A stretch of DNA of 64,000 bases from Batillaria attramentaria. Its lineage: Eukaryota > Mollusca > Gastropoda > Batillariidae. The position numbers and the translations under genes are program-made. Position 1 is the stretch's first letter, and each line of letters starts with the position of its first letter. The stretch lies in NCBI GenBank assembly GCA_018292915.2, contig JACVVK020000381.1:154001-218000 (forward strand), in the 5' to 3' direction. The notes beneath the pieces were generated by a model that was not told the DNA's origin, searched no databases, and was given only the letters and a program-made list of their open reading frames with translations. Positions 37,195-51,500 of this stretch are shown in pieces.

Positions 37195-37335
37195 AACATT
37201 ATGTTGTTTAAAACTGCGACTGTGCATAATGCAGGCAACTCTGTCACAGTTGCAGAGTTATCAGAGCTTCGGAGACACTAACTTAAACGGGGAGTGAGTT
37301 TGCAACGACTTCATTGTGCTTTTGGTCAGTAAGCG
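37195..37335. repeat. Dispersed repeat family D, copy upstream of receptor gene 2
   Basis: Contains AAAACTGCGACTGTGCATAA, GTCACAGTTGCAGAGTT and GACTTCATTGTGCTTTTGG, matching 15330-15575 and 60095-60330 in reverse complement. It lies 330-470 bases 5' of the gene 2 start codon. Confidence 0.7.
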
Positions 37336-37436
37336 TGACATATCCCTGCCGCGTGTATCGGGTGTTGTGTGCTGCACGAGAAGACTACCACTGCTATCTC
37401 TCTCTTTATGTCAAAACGCAAACTGTGAAGTCAGGC

Positions 37437-37602
37437 GGGGAGTCGGTGTGGTCGAATGGTAGAGCGTTGGACTTCTAGTGCTCGGGTCGTGAGTTCGATC
37501 CCGGCTGGGGCCAGATATTTGTGCTGGCTTTTTCATCGTTGCCCCGTCTTTGATATCACCCTATGTGGTGGAAAAGGACGTTAAACCCCCAAACACCCAC
37601 CC
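37437..37602 (+). mobile_element. SINE-A at the 5' end of receptor gene 2, with 12-bp target duplication
   Basis: Full tRNA-like head and body. GTGAAGTCAGGC flanks it at 37425-37436 and 37603-37614. The insertion ends 65 bases before the gene 2 start codon, so it lies in the promoter or 5' UTR. Confidence 0.93.
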
Positions 37603-37667
37603 GTGAAGTCAGGCTGCCCTTGGCGTTTATATGGGTTTCAGGGATGCTGAAACATTCACAAACTACC

Positions 37668-38190
37668 ATGGCCATATCGAGTTGGAAGATTATTGTTGTT
37701 CTCTTTGTAGGCACCGTCTCCTTGGATGCTGCATTGGATACGTCTTTCCAAAAGCCGCCAACCAGTAGTCAAAGAGACGGTGTGCCAGAGTGTGTGCAGA
37801 CGACAACCTCGTATTTCCAGTTTAGCGACGACCATAACGTCACTAACGACTGTCTTCAGTCCTGCGCCGAGCGTGTAAGTGCAGACAGAGCTGACATGTT
37901 GCACGTGCACTTCGTTCAATACGAATCGTCCGTGAGAAACATGTTGTACTATTCCGGCAGTGGCAACAGGCGGGTGTGTGAGATTTTCCTCCTGCTGGAT
38001 GAAATGTTCACTCCGCCTATTAACATCACAGCATTTCGAGTCGTTCACATTGATGCAAAAGCTGATGGTGTCATGGATGATGACGTCAGAGCCGAGAACT
38101 ACAGCTTAAACTACACGGTGAAAAGTTTTCAGTCAGGGGACGCACGAGAACATGGCGTACTTGAGGTTTTCCTCTTGTCACCAACACGAG
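37668..38190 (+). CDS. Receptor gene 2 exon 1: signal peptide and CUB-like region
   Basis: The start is chosen at ACCATGG (37668), a strong start context. An in-frame ATG at 37644 would add eight residues. The signal peptide includes WKIIVVLFVGTVSLDAAL. The following ~150 residues have paired Cys, N-x-T/S sites and beta-type hydrophobic alternation (HVHFVQYESS, CEIFLLLDE, GVLEVFLLSP). Donor CGAG|GTATTT, phase 1. Confidence 0.87.
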
Positions 38191-39491
38191 GTATTTCACA
38201 GCACGGTGTTTGTCAGATATTTTACAGCAGGATGTTTGTGAGATATTTTACAGCAGGGTGTTTGTGAGATAGTTTACAGTAAGGTGTTTGTGAGATAGTT
38301 TACAGTAAGGTGTTTGTGAGATAGTTTACAGTAAGGTGTTTGTGAGATAGTTTACAGTAAGGTGTTTCTGAGATATTTTACAGCAGGGTGTTTGTGAGAT
38401 AGTTTACAGTAAGGTGTTTGTCAGATTTTACAGCAGGATGTTTGTGAGATATTTTACAGTAAGGTGTTTGTGAGATATTTTACAGCAGGGTGTTTGTGAG
38501 GCACTTTACAGCAGGGTGTTTGTGAGGTATTTTACAGCAGGGTGTTTGTGAGATATATACAGCAGGGTGTTTGTGAGATATTTTACAGCAGGGTGTTTGT
38601 GAGATATTTTACAGCAAGGTGTTCGTGAGATATTTTACAGCAGGGTGTTTCTGAGATATTTTACAGCATGTTGTTTGTGAGATAGTTTACAGCAAGGTGT
38701 TTGTGAAATATTTTACAGCAGGGTGTTTGTGAGATATTTTACAGCAAGGTGTTTGTGAGATATTTTACAGCAAGGTGTTTGTGAGATATTTTACAGCAGG
38801 GTGTTTGTGAGATATTTTACAGCACGATGTTTGTGAGATATTTTACAGCAAGGTGTTTGTGAGATATTTGACAGCAGTGTGTTTGTGAGGTATTTTACAG
38901 TAGGATGTTTGTGAGATATTTTACAGCAGGGTGTTTGTGAGGTATTTTACAGTAGGATGTTTGTGAGATATTTTACAGCAGGGTGTTTGTGAGGTATTTT
39001 ACAGTAGGATGTTTGTGAGATATTTTACAGCAGGGTGTTTGTGAGGTATTTTACAGTAGGATGTTTGTGAGATATTTTACAGCAAGGTGTTTGTGAGGTA
39101 TTTTACAGCAGGGTGTTTGTAAGATATTTTACAGCAAGGTGTAAGATATTTTACAGCAAGGTGTTTGTGAAATATTTTACAGCAGGGTGATTGTAGATAT
39201 TTTACATCACGGTGTTTGTGAGATATTTTACAGCAGGGTGTTTCTGAGATATTTTACAGTAAGGTGTTTGTGAGATATTTTACAGCATGGTGTTTGTGAG
39301 TATTTTACTGCAGGGTGTTTGTGAGATATTTTACAGCAAGGTGTTTGTTAGATATTTTACAGTAAGGTGTTTGTGAGATATTTTACAGTAGGATGTTTGT
39401 GAGTATTTTACTGCAGGGTGTTTGTTAGATATTTTACAGCAGGGTGATTGTAAGATATTTTACATTGTACGAAACTGTGAGGTATTTTACA

Positions 39492-39537
<46 letters not shown>

Positions 39538-42500
39538 ATGAGATGAAACTTTATTTATCAACGGTAAAAGTTTTGACAGAAATTCGCCAGTTTGCAAACT
39601 TGCCGTTGCTAATGCTACAGAGACTATCTACTGAAACAATAACAAAGAAAAGAATAGTAATATTATAAAAAAAAAAAAAAAAAAAACAGTTTAAAAAGAT
39701 AAATCAAAACAGAAAATTATGCACTAAACTACAGGAAACAAAACCATAGAGAAAATCGTCCGTCAGGTCCAAACGCATTCACACACACGTGCGACCTTTG
39801 CAAACACAAATCATACAATGAAATGGCGTTGGAAAGTTAAACTGTTTAGTTAAGCTATTATGTACACAATCAATGATAAAACAAAAATCTGCAATAGTAG
39901 CCTTAGCAATAGCACTAAGACCAAGACGAAGTCAAACAAGGGTCGTGTGGCCATGTCCCCATGTTCACTTGTCTCTAGTGGGCTAAACTGTGCGAACGTA
40001 CACGCACTGGTCATGGAGCTAGAGGGTTAGGTGACTAGTGTTTACAGTGAGGACAGCAAATACTTGAAGAGATCCTCTTTAAAACCTGCGAGCGTTGCCC
40101 TTGCTGTGATATTACGTGGCAATGAATTCCACAGTGTTGCCCCCGAGAAAGACAGGCTGGACTTATATAGATCTATTCTCGGTAAAGGTATGGTGAAATG
40201 TTGTCTTGATCTGGAATACAGGGGAGGTGGGGTAGTGAACAGGTCTAGGATATAATCGGGGAGCTTCTTGTTCCACACTTTGAACATCAGCACACCCTTA
40301 TTGAATAGTAGGTGCTCCTTTAATGGAAGGATTTTAAGGTCCTTATGCTTTTGTTCTATGGTTAGATGTGGGCCCGGTAGGATAAGTTTCACCGCTCTGC
40401 GATGTAAGGAGTTTAATCTCTTCAAGTGGACATCACTCGAGGCATCCCACACAGTGGAAGCATAATCTATGTGAGATCTGACATGAGCGTTGAAGAAGAT
40501 TTTACGGGTCTCAGTATCAGTCGTATATTTCAGCTTTCCTAAGAGAAAAAGGTTCCGTGACAGCGTTTTGCAAAGGTTGTTCAAGTGTGACTGCCATTTA
40601 AGCTGATTATCTATTGTTATCCCGAGGAGACGATGCTCAGTGACCTGGCGGATGGGTTTGTCACCAAGGGACAAACTGAGTGATAACGCATCAAGCTGAT
40701 GTTTCTGTCTTGTACTAATAACTATACTCTCGGTCTTTGTTGGGTTTAGGACCATAGCATTGTTGTGACACCAGGCGGAGATTTTGTTAACAGCATGCTG
40801 AAGACGGTTGTTAATAGTCTGGATATCTTTTGCCGGTGTGTGAACTGCAGCGTCATCTGCGAACATATCGCATGTGACTTCATCACTCAATAAATGGAGA
40901 GGAAGGTCATTAATAAATATACAGAACAGAAGGGGACCTAAAATAGAGCCCTGTGGGACGCCGAGCTTAACTGAACGTTTGGTCGAGTATGAGCCATTTA
41001 TGTGAACCCTTTGTTCCCTATCACTGAGGTAAGATTTAAAAAGTAAAGTTACATCTGTGCTGCTGGAATAGAGAGAGATTTTATGCAGAAGAATTTTGTG
41101 GTTCACTAAGTCAAAAGCTTTTTTGAAGTCAAGGAATACAGCACCTGTTAGTTGTGATTTGTTAATTGCGGAGAGCCATGTATCAGTCATTCTTGTTAGC
41201 GCAGTGTGACACGAGTGTATACGACGGAAGCCTGACTGAAGGGGATGGATTAGACTATGGTTCTCTAGATATGCCAGTAGGTGTTTGTGGATATGTTTCT
41301 CGAGGGGCTTAGATAGTACGGAGAGGAGTGATATAGGCCTATAATTGCTGATCTCTTTGACGTCTTTAGTTTTCGGTATTGGTATTACTTTTGCCTCTTT
41401 GAATGCCGAAGGAAACTGATTCAGGTCGAGACAAAGGTTGTAGATGTACGTGATTGTGTCTACAATATAGGGGAGAGCTAACTTTAGAATTTTTGCGCTG
41501 ATTTCGTCAGGACCGGAGGATTTTTTATTCTTCATTGAGCTTATGAATTTGCCTACTTCGTGAACAGCAATTGGAGGTATCGTGAGTGGGTTGGCTTCTG
41601 CAGTCCTTTGCCTACAAAAATCAGATAGAGCCTCAGGGCAGGTGTAATGGTCACTCTGCCCAGTCGAAGAAGCTAACGACTCGGCTAGATGGAGAAAATG
41701 TTCATTAAATCTATCCGCACTAAGATTCTCGTGTAGTGCTGGTGTATTTCTAGCCGGGCCTCTTGTAATAAGGTTGATGACTTTCCAAAGTGTTGATGGA
41801 TCATTGTTTTCTTTAATTATTCGGTCGCAGATAGATTTTTTTGCTTTGAGTACCATGGCCTTGACACGGTTGCGCTGCACTTTGAATTCACTAAACTTTT
41901 TCTGCTTCCTCATTTCGTCCCTCAGGGCCATCGCGTCGATTAGCTCTTGGGTTAGCCATGGCGGTGGTGTCGGATGTTTAACTCTCTTTTGTCTTAAGGG
42001 TGCGTGTTTGTTAAGGACCGCCAGGAAGATGTCATACCACAAGGATAGGGCCTCGTCAGGATCGGTTTCATTGAATACCTTTGCGAAGGGTGCATTAGAG
42101 AGATCAAAAAGGAAAGCAGTTTCATTGAAGTTTTTAAATGATCTATAAGTGATGCATGTGTGACCGTTTTTCTTGATTTTTGGTATCTTTGATAGCCAAG
42201 TGCACTCTACAGGGTAATGATCGCTCACGCTTAGTGTTGCAACGTTCACATCTTTAACCTTTTCACTTCTATTACTGTATATATGATCGATGATTGTAGA
42301 GGAAGAACTTGTTATGCGAGTTGGGGATTGTACTAGCTGTTTAAGGCCTACTAATGTAGTGGTTGATTCCCAGGCAGGATGGGGCTTTAGCATGTCGATG
42401 TTGAAATCGCCCAGGAGAAGAATGTCTTTGTTTTGGATTCCTATGTTATCAATCATATGCAGGAAGTTGTCATACCACTCAAATGTGGCCGATGGATTGC

Positions 42501-45500
42501 GGTACAGGAAACCGACTAGTAGTGGGGGAGATTTGGGATGCCTCAGCTCAATCCAGATACATTCAATATCTTTTGTTTCGAGGTCTTGACGCCTACGGGT
42601 TACGTGCTGGATAGATTGATGAATATAGACTGCTATCCCCGTATTACCGTAACTTAAAGGGTCGCGTCTGACGATGGAAAAATTTGGAACGTCAACGGCT
42701 TCATCGCTGATGTGGGATGCCAAACGAGTTTCGGTTATACCAAATAAGTGAAAATTCTGTGAGCCATTTATATACACAGAAAGCTCTTGTGCTTTGTTTG
42801 CTAGGTGGTAAATGTTTAGATGACCTATGCGCAGTTTCTGTTTCTTCTGCAAAGGTGCAGGCATTGTAAATTATCTGATACTACGATGACTATTAGGAGT
42901 CAGCAAAAAACACACAGCGATATAACTACGTAAAGTACACCGAAAAGAAGACAAGTGAATAACAACAGAAAACGAGGTACGTCTAAGACCAAGGACGAAT
43001 AGTAAAGAGACCAATCGCACAACCGAGGAGCAGTTATACCTACTCCTTACGTAACTGTGTGGTGGACACAGGAATACAGAAGACTAAGGAACAGTAAGGC
43101 ACAAACAAAAAACCCGAAACAAAACAGCAGAGTAATAAACTAAGGTAGACGAATAACTAATTGCAAATTAAAGGCGGCTAGTAGTCCGTTTAAGCTACTC
43201 CCGACTGCGCGTGGGGGCCTCGTGAGCCGATCAAGGGTAAGGACAGAAGTAATGCGATGTAAACACTTTGACCAGCCTGTGACGCTAGAGTATAAGCGTT
43301 CAAACAAGGGAATAGGTAGGTGGACTCACAACCTAGAGAATAGCCCACCGGCACGAGCTTTAACCACTACACAGTCACACGTGTCCACCTGCACAGTCCT
43401 AGTTCGGCGCACTCAAGCAGAAAGCGCACAGACTTGCGATTTACTTGGATCGTCCAGGGATGCATGCGGTAACACCAGCAAAACGCGGTTTAACACAACT
43501 TATTGCCTCGCGCGAAAAAGAAAAAAGAAAGCAAGGAAAAAAAAAAAAAACACACACACACACACAAAAACTCAACTACTGCAAGGAAAAAAAGGCTTAA
43601 ACAGTTTGCAAGAAAAGCTGAGTGGTTAGAACAGCGTAGTTCGAACAGATCCGTTCGGTATCTACTGAAATCGAACCAATCCTCACACGACACAGTTCAG
43701 AAAAGGTGATTTTCGCAAGAAAGTCAATTGTTTCACAAAGAATAACGAGCTAAGCTGATGACATCTCACTTCAGCCAGTGAGTGGCCTGAATAACCGAGA
43801 GTTGCGTTTATCGGGCTTTCCTTATTAGCTGACCGATTTGAGAATTTGTGCAAGCATTCTTATTGCCTGCACGGGGTCAAGAGAACTATCGCCACACGTG
43901 TTCTGACCCCAGACACTGGTTTGAGAAGCTCTCGGACCAGAGTGGGTCGGTCCTGGTTCCGCCTGTATTAGGGGTGGGAAGTCGGTCGGCTGGAACTTGG
44001 GGACCGGCTGATTTGAATCCGTGATCTGGCCTCGTTGAGGGCGAAGTGGAAAGTCCACGGAGGACTGGCCGTTGTCTGACGGCCCTGCCGGGGTGCGATG
44101 CATGGTCGATGCAGTAGCACCGTCACGGTGATAGTGAAGGTCAAGTGACGGCTTCTGTTGTGGTCTGTTGTCGTACGAGTGCCTGTAGTAAGGCTGACCG
44201 TCACGTTGCTGCAGGATGTAAGGCCTGCCGGGACGACTACCATGACCCGACCAGGACGTGTAACTGGTGGCGTGCGGCTGATGGTGCACTGGCGGGCGGT
44301 GCCGATCACCGTCACGGATCCTAAGGGCTAGCAGCTTTGTACCTTCCTCACTGGGGTGGATTTTGTCGCGGTACAGTGCTTGCCTAGGGGCTCCGTTCTT
44401 GGTCAGGAATGTAGAAGTGTGATCGATGACTGCTACTTTTGACTGCTGACATGCTGAATGAAGGTTGACGTTGGACTGGTGGGCCGCCTTTGACAATTGG
44501 TGACGGCCACAAGGGGGGATGAGAGTCGATGCTCGTAGGGTGGCACGAGGAAATGCCGTCGACAGTTTATTAATCAGCTGTAGCCAATCTGCCCTCGTCA
44601 CTGGTCCGTCCGCACAGCTGTTAATTCCCACGTGAAACACAACATGCTTTACGTGGGAAGCGGGTGACAGCTTACTTAGCCATTTGTTCAGATCGGTGAC
44701 TGAGAGACCTGACACAGCCATGTTCTGGGCAATAAAGTCATGTGAAGACATTTTCTTCTCATCTATTCTTTTCATGACAGAATCACCCAGCAGCAGGGCA
44801 TGCGACTGCGTTTTCACACGCATCCTATTGAGCTGATCAAAGGGTGTGGCCGGTGTGGGTGACTTGACATCATCAGTCTTCGATTTGGTATTGCCAGTGG
44901 ACGATGTTGTAGCACTGTTTGTTGGTTTGGGTTTACTGTCAGGTTTGTGCTGCAGGGGCCGCGGTGGGGAGCCATGTTTGGGTTCGATGTCGTCACCATC
45001 AGGGTCAAGGGATCCATAACGGTTTTGGGTCGCGACAGCGGCGTTGGGCTGGGGACTGTCAGAATGCGCTGCAGGTTGTGGTGTTGGCGACTGCGATGCA
45101 TCATCCATCTGAATTAGAGGGTGGCAGCCTGCATCTGACCGAGTGTGTGAGACTGTGGAAGGGGAGGCTGTTGAGGGTGTTTCGCTGGTTACTGTCACTT
45201 GGGTGGGGGCGGGATCTTTTGTGCCGCTAGCTAATTGCTTACGTGACGCTGGGGCATCGAGTTGCTTTTTCAGGCTGCGAATCGTAGCATGCTGGCTGTC
45301 TTGGCTGAGGGCTACTTTAGCTACCTGCTTCGAGGTTTCTTCTTGATCGTGAGTCAGTTTCAGGATGGCTGCGTTCGTTGACTGCTCTGTGTCTCGCATT
45401 GTTTGCTCAAAAACCAACAGACCGTTTTTAGATTTAACCTCGCAGTCTCTTATGTTGCTGTCCAGGGTGTTTTGTTTTTCCGCGAGCACTGCACACGTCA

Positions 45501-48500
45501 TTTTCACGGTGGCTAATTCAGAGTGGACTGCCTTGAGTGCTGTGTGGAGGTCTTTGATAGTGCTGATGGCTACAGTTAGTGCTGGCACACAGGCTAATTG
45601 GGCGAGGGAGCTTATTGAGTTATTAGTCGCCGTTTGTGTACCTTGGGTTGCTGTTGTGGCGATTGACCCATCCGTGCCATCGTTTAAGGGCGGATCGCTT
45701 CTGGTGACAGTGTCCAGGCGATTCCTTGGCTTGTTGTCTGGGTGGGTGACAGCCACGCCCTGTGACTGACGATTGACAGCCAGTGATGCGTGTCCATTCT
45801 TGTCGTTGGTATGGGTGGTGGGTACAGGGGGTGGGGCTTGTTTAGTAGAGGGAGTGGCGGTGCCGTTCAGGTTGGATGAGTTGTCCAATGGCTCGCCGTC
45901 AGGGATATCTTTGGTGTCCCACGTGTGTTGGGGGTCAGGGAAGGAGGGATCTGAATCGAACGGGATAGTTAGGAGGGGCGGGGCAGGTCGGACCCGCTGG
46001 GTGGTAGAGAAGGGGACGGCTAGAGGGTCTGGGCTTGATGCCCTTTGTTCTACCATTTCTTGTAAGATGTCGAATTCTTTGGCGATCCAGTCTGGACAAT
46101 CGCTGCCTTGGGCTCTGATAAGGTAGGATGTGTAGAAAGCAGTGATTGTGACTTTCTGTCTAGCACCTCGTCGCACTTGAACCATGGTGTGGTGGAGTGC
46201 CTCGGGGTAGGGGGGAGGGATGGGGGCCTCCACTTGCTTGTGATTCTTGTCTTTGTCCACCCAGGTAGAAATCACACCTGGGGCTGGAGGTTCCCCGACA
46301 ATGTACCTTTCGTATAGTGCTAATCGCCATAGGTCCACTCTGCTTTTGTCCGTCTTAAAGTTGACTTGTATGGGATCTTGTGTCTCATTGATTTGTTCGA
46401 GGGGTGTGGATTTAGGTTTGGCCGCAGAGGAACGTGTATTACGGCACGGCATGTCTCGATTGGGAGTTGATGTCATCATTGTGCTCTTCTATAGTCCGTG
46501 TGGTGTCATGGTCGCTGATACTGATCCCTTAATCCGATTACACTCAGAGTCATTCATGCGTGACGGGGGATAGAAACCAGCCTGTCCACATCGCTGGCAG
46601 GGTGTGTGTGTGTGTCAAACAAGATCAAGTCAAGTGGGTGTCAGGATCAAGTCAAGTATTGAGCAGATGGCGGGTACGTGAGCAGCCTGGCGCCAGTTAC
46701 ATAATAAGTGTCCACTGCACCCCTAGGGTACCCATCACATGAGGAGCTGATGTGCAAGAGCGCTATAATTTTCAGTGAGGTAATGCAGTTATAAATAATA
46801 AACGTCACAAATACCTCTGGGTGGAGCTCTGGTGAACAACAAGTCTTGGGAACTCGTAGAAGATAGCAGTCCAAGTCATTGATACCACCTCTGTATCACT
46901 GTGCTTGAAGTAAAGGCACAACACCCGATGAACAATCCTGGGAATCGCGCGCCGGTCACATAATGTTCGAAGAAAATGTCTACTGCAAACTCTTTCCTGA
47001 GACAGATACTATAGGATGACACGACATGACATATCACATTTTAGTCATATCCATAGCGGTGCAAATACGATGGGATGACACCTTGAATTTCCGAAGAATC
47101 CACAGAACTGAGAGATAGACTCGCAGAGTCCTCGTCACGGTTGGCTGCACACTGGAGCTCCCCAAAACGCGTCCGACCTCCTCGGCGGTCAGAGTGAGAG
47201 GAGAGAGAGAGAGAGAGAGATTGTCATCATCATCATTAGCTTGCTTTACGTCCTATGGCTTTTGGCCCTTAAGGACAAGTTGTTCCTGGCGTGTGTCTTT
47301 GGCTGCTTGGCTAGGCGAGTGTCTTTGGGGTGTGTGAGGGCTGATTTGCTTGGCTTTGGTCAGCGTCAGAGGATCTTCGCTTGGCTTTCAGATGCCTGGT
47401 CTGGGTTTGTTTTCCAGTGCCTCAGTCTGTTCTGTCATCCGTACTTTTGCCTTTTAGATTATCACTGGGGTGTCCCCTCGCTTTTTGGGTTCAGAACCAT
47501 TTTGTCAGATCTGATCTGACGATCGCGTCGGCCAGGGTTCTCATTGGCCTATCACCTAGGACTTGGTGTGGCTTGAGGAAGTCTACCGTCTTCAGTGAGT
47601 ATCTGTCTCTCAGGTCCCAGACTGGCTGGAGGCTGGCGGGCAGGCCATCACAACCGTTTACAATGTGGCGGACGTCTGGGGGCTGCCCACACTGGCAGAG
47701 GTCGTTACTCCATGTGTGTGCGCAGCACAGTGTGCGTATTCTGCAGATGATTGCAGAGTGTCTGCGCGGGAAGAATGGCACGTGGTTTTGGCCACCCGGG
47801 AGGTGGACCCAGCCATTTTCTTCGCACAATGCACGGAGTCTCCTCTCTCTGAGAGTGTGGGCCGCTCTTTGTATCTTACTTTTTACTTCACTGAGTGTCT
47901 GGAGTAGTTTTGCTTCCATGCCATCGCCGGTGGCGTCCCGGGCCGCGCGATCGGCCAGCTCATTTCCTCTGATCCCGCTGTGGGAGGGTAGCCACATGAG
48001 GGCTAAGATGGTTCCCTTCGTGATGATCTGATGGGCCAGAAAGAGGATCTCGCATTGTACATCACTCCTATTCCTCGTGCCCCCTCTCTCTAGGGCTTGG
48101 AGTGAAGACTTGGAGTCGGACAGAATGACCACCCCCAGCGGGGGGTTTGGCATGTCGTTGACAAACGTGCAGGCCATGAGGATTGCATACATCTCTGCTG
48201 AGAAGATGCTTAACCCGGCGTTGAGTTTGTAGCGCCTTGTGATTCCAAGGTCTGGGATCACGAAGGCGCACCCAACCTCTCCTGAGTCTAGGACAGAGCC
48301 GTCCGTGTAGATTTTCAGGTGCTGGGAAAAGCGCTGTTCAATCTTCTCTCTTGCCAGGGTTGTGGCAAGAGCAGAGTCTGCTTTCTTTGACGCGCCTTCA
48401 GCATAGCGGTGTTCGTACTCGGGCTTAGCCAGCTCCCAGGGAGGAAAGACCGGCTTGGGAGTTTGTGCCACCTCAGGTTTCGCTCCGCACTCTGACCAGA

Positions 48501-51500
48501 TGTCATTTGTGTGCTCCGCCATCGGGATGGTCGTCCGATATATTCGTGGCGCTTTGACTTCCAGACCCTGCCGGATCAGGGTCTCCTTGGTGACTGTCTC
48601 TGTGAGACCATCTCCCAAGGTGGTCTCAGTAGCGTGCATGGCAGCCTGGAAGTTGGCACACCTCCTTTTGCATTCCTCCCTGAGTGGTAGCCAGCCTGCT
48701 TCCTGGTATACCAGGTCGTTTCTCGCGCTTTTTCTAGCACCTATTGCCGTTTTCAGGGCTGCCAGTTCAACTCGTTCAAGCTTCAGATATTCGGCTTTCG
48801 ACAGTGCGAAGAAGGCTTCGCATCCGTACGTGAGGCGGGATCTCACCAGAGCGTTCGTTAGATGGATGAGGCTGCGTGGTGTTGCCCATCTCTCAGCTGA
48901 CAGGATTTTGATCAGGTTCACTGATCGCGCAGCTTTTGCGGTTAGGTTGCTGATGTGCGGCTGCCACCGCAGGCGTTCATTCAGTGTCACTCCCAGGAAC
49001 TTAGCCTCGCTGCAAGGCTTGATGGTCACGTTCCCGATTTGTATGGACATGGCGTTCTTCGCTCCGTTTGTCCTGGAGAACACCACGAGTGATGTTTTCT
49101 CCGGGGAGAGCTGGAAGCCATTCTGCCCCATGTAACCCTGGATGTCATCCACACACGACTGAAATTTGGTCCGCCATCTTTCGTACAGCTTTTTCATGAA
49201 AGCTGTCTTTCCTGGCAACTGAGTGGGCAGCTCAGTCCAAATGGCCAGGTCATCTGCGTACAGTGACATTTTTATGTCCGGCCTGCCGACCTTGGCCTCA
49301 ATGTCGTGTAGCATGACTGAGAACAGGGTAGGCGCAATCACGCTGCCTTGCGGGACGCCCATATCGAGGGTGTGCTCATCCGACAGGGAGGCTCCGACTC
49401 TCACCGAGATCCTCCTGTCTGCCAGGAACGCCTGCACAAATTGGTACAGTCGCCCGGAGATGCCAATGCTGCTCAGTTTGTCTAGAAGCTTGGCATGCCA
49501 CACTGTGTCGAACGCGCGCTTGATGTCGAAGAAGGTGGTCACCACTGAGTGTTTGTTGACCATTGCCTTCTTGATCTCACTGGTGAGCCTAGCGACGTGT
49601 TCCATGCAGCCTCTTCCTTTACGAAAACCGGCCTGGCACAGCGGGATTATGCCATGCTTCTCCAGATGGTACTCCAGCCTGTCCCTGACCAGCCTCTCAT
49701 ACACCTTCCCCAGGTGGGATGTTAGTGCGACCGGGCGGTAGCTTGTTGGGAGGTGGGGCGGCTTGCCATCCTTGGGGATGGCCACCACTACAGCCTTCTT
49801 CCAAGCCTTGGGTATCTGACCAGAGTCCCAGCAGGTCTGGTAGAAGCCCAGAAGAACTTTGACCATTCTGTCTGGAAAATGACGAATCATCTGGTACGAG
49901 ATTGGGTCATGCCCGGTCGCTTTGCCTTGCGAGCCGAGGCTGCCAATCGCCGTCCGCAGCTCCTCTAGCGTCAGGTCGCCGTTGGAGGGAGCTTGACCGT
50001 CATTCTCCGACTTCTCAAATCTCTGTTCTTCAGTCCGCCGGTATTCCCTCATTTCTGGGGGGAGGTGTTCCGTTTGACTGGCCTTGGCAAATGTCTCGGC
50101 GAGAGCATCGGCCTTTTCTTTGGCAGTCTGCGTCTTTTGGCCATTGACAAGTAGAGCCCTTTCTGGCAGGCGGCCCCTTCGCCTGTGAGCGCGTATCATT
50201 CTCCACAGCTTGCTGCTGTCCTTGGGTTCCTGCACCTGCTCTGTGCAGAAGCGTTCCCAGTGTTCCTGTCTGGCTTTTTCAGCAACCTCGCTACAGTGAG
50301 TGGTGGCTGCCCGCACCAGCTCTCTGTTTTCCTCAGTCATATTTCTTTTGAACGCTCTGAGGACCCGCCTTTTCTTTGCTGTGGCTTCCTCGCATTCCGC
50401 GTTCCACCAACCACCTATCAGCCGGCCGCCACCGGAGGGCTGTGGGCGTGACTGTGGGATCGCAGCGTTGGCCGCGGTGAGGATCATGCTTCTAATCTCT
50501 TCGTACTTAGAGTCTATGTCTTGGTCATGGCTGTTGCGGTTCGAGTGTTCGCATTCGGCTTCCAGAAGGGTTCGGAACTTCTCCCAGTCTGCTTTGTCAT
50601 ATGCATACTTTGGGTCGGAGTTGACCTCCTCCTCCGTGGGGACGGCCTGATCCAGCGTAATGTGGATCGGTAGGTGGTCTGACTGCATATTGTCATCTCC
50701 AGTCTCCCAGGTAGCCTCTAGGCAGAGTGCTGGGCTAGCTAGTGTTATGTCAATTGCGCTGTTCCTCTGCCCACCTTGGCCGATGCGGGTCACTGAGCAA
50801 TCGTTCAGTATGCTCAGATTGGATTCTAGAACCGCGTTTGCCAAGTGCATTCCGCCAGCCGTCGTTGCATCTGGATCCCAGAGTCTGTGGCTGGCATTAA
50901 AGTCGCCGGCCACCACCCAAGTTCTCCGTGCATCTGCTGTCCTCGTACCCAGATTTCTAAGCCAGTCACAGGCACTCCCATCCGGTATTCCGTCTGGGTA
51001 GTACACGTTTACCAGCGTGAGCTCCCTTCCCCCTGATAACGAGACTGTCAGGCTTCTCAGGTTGAGCCGGCAGTCTCCAGGGGTACTGGGGTTCGCCTGT
51101 GTCATCGGGTCAGCATCCACATATGATAGCCGAGTGCTGACATACGTGGCAACCATGACGCGCCCTTTCTCCATGTCCACAGCCGGGGGGTAGTAATACC
51201 CATCCAGGTGAGGGAGAGCCTGAAGTCTCACGTTCAAAGACTGCAGCATGAGGACGTCCACCTTAGGTTTGTCCTGCAGGTATCTGCGTAGGAAGGGGGC
51301 CTTCCCGGTCACAGATCTGCAGTTCCACTGCAGGATGGTCAGTCCCCTAGGGGGATTGTCTGGGTGGCTGCCTCTCCTATTCCTGTCCATTACTTAGGGC
51401 TGCGAGGAGCTGTTGCAGCATGCTTTGGACCGCGGACGGGGTGAGCTGGGGGGGCTGTACGGGCCTGCCCGCTCTCTCGTCGCGGAGCGCCTGAACCTCG

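Larger units (their letters stand above)
39540..46600 (-). mobile_element. CR1-type LINE with both ORFs open
   Basis: Minus-strand element with ORF1 (43825-46479), ~960 bp between the ORFs, ORF2 (40042-42864) and a ~500-bp 3' UTR ending CCGTTGATAAATAAAGTTTC and a short ATCTC tail. A 5'-truncated relative at 62690-63865 ends in the same GTTGATAATGAAGTTTCATC. The 5' limit is unclear: the 5' UTR may extend to about 47190 and, if the neighbouring I-like element is nested in it, resume at 53286-53525. Confidence 0.87.

Noticed and set aside
41774..46573. Plus-strand open frames over the LINE region
   Set aside because: Antisense shadows of LINE ORF1 and ORF2 with no recognisable domains.
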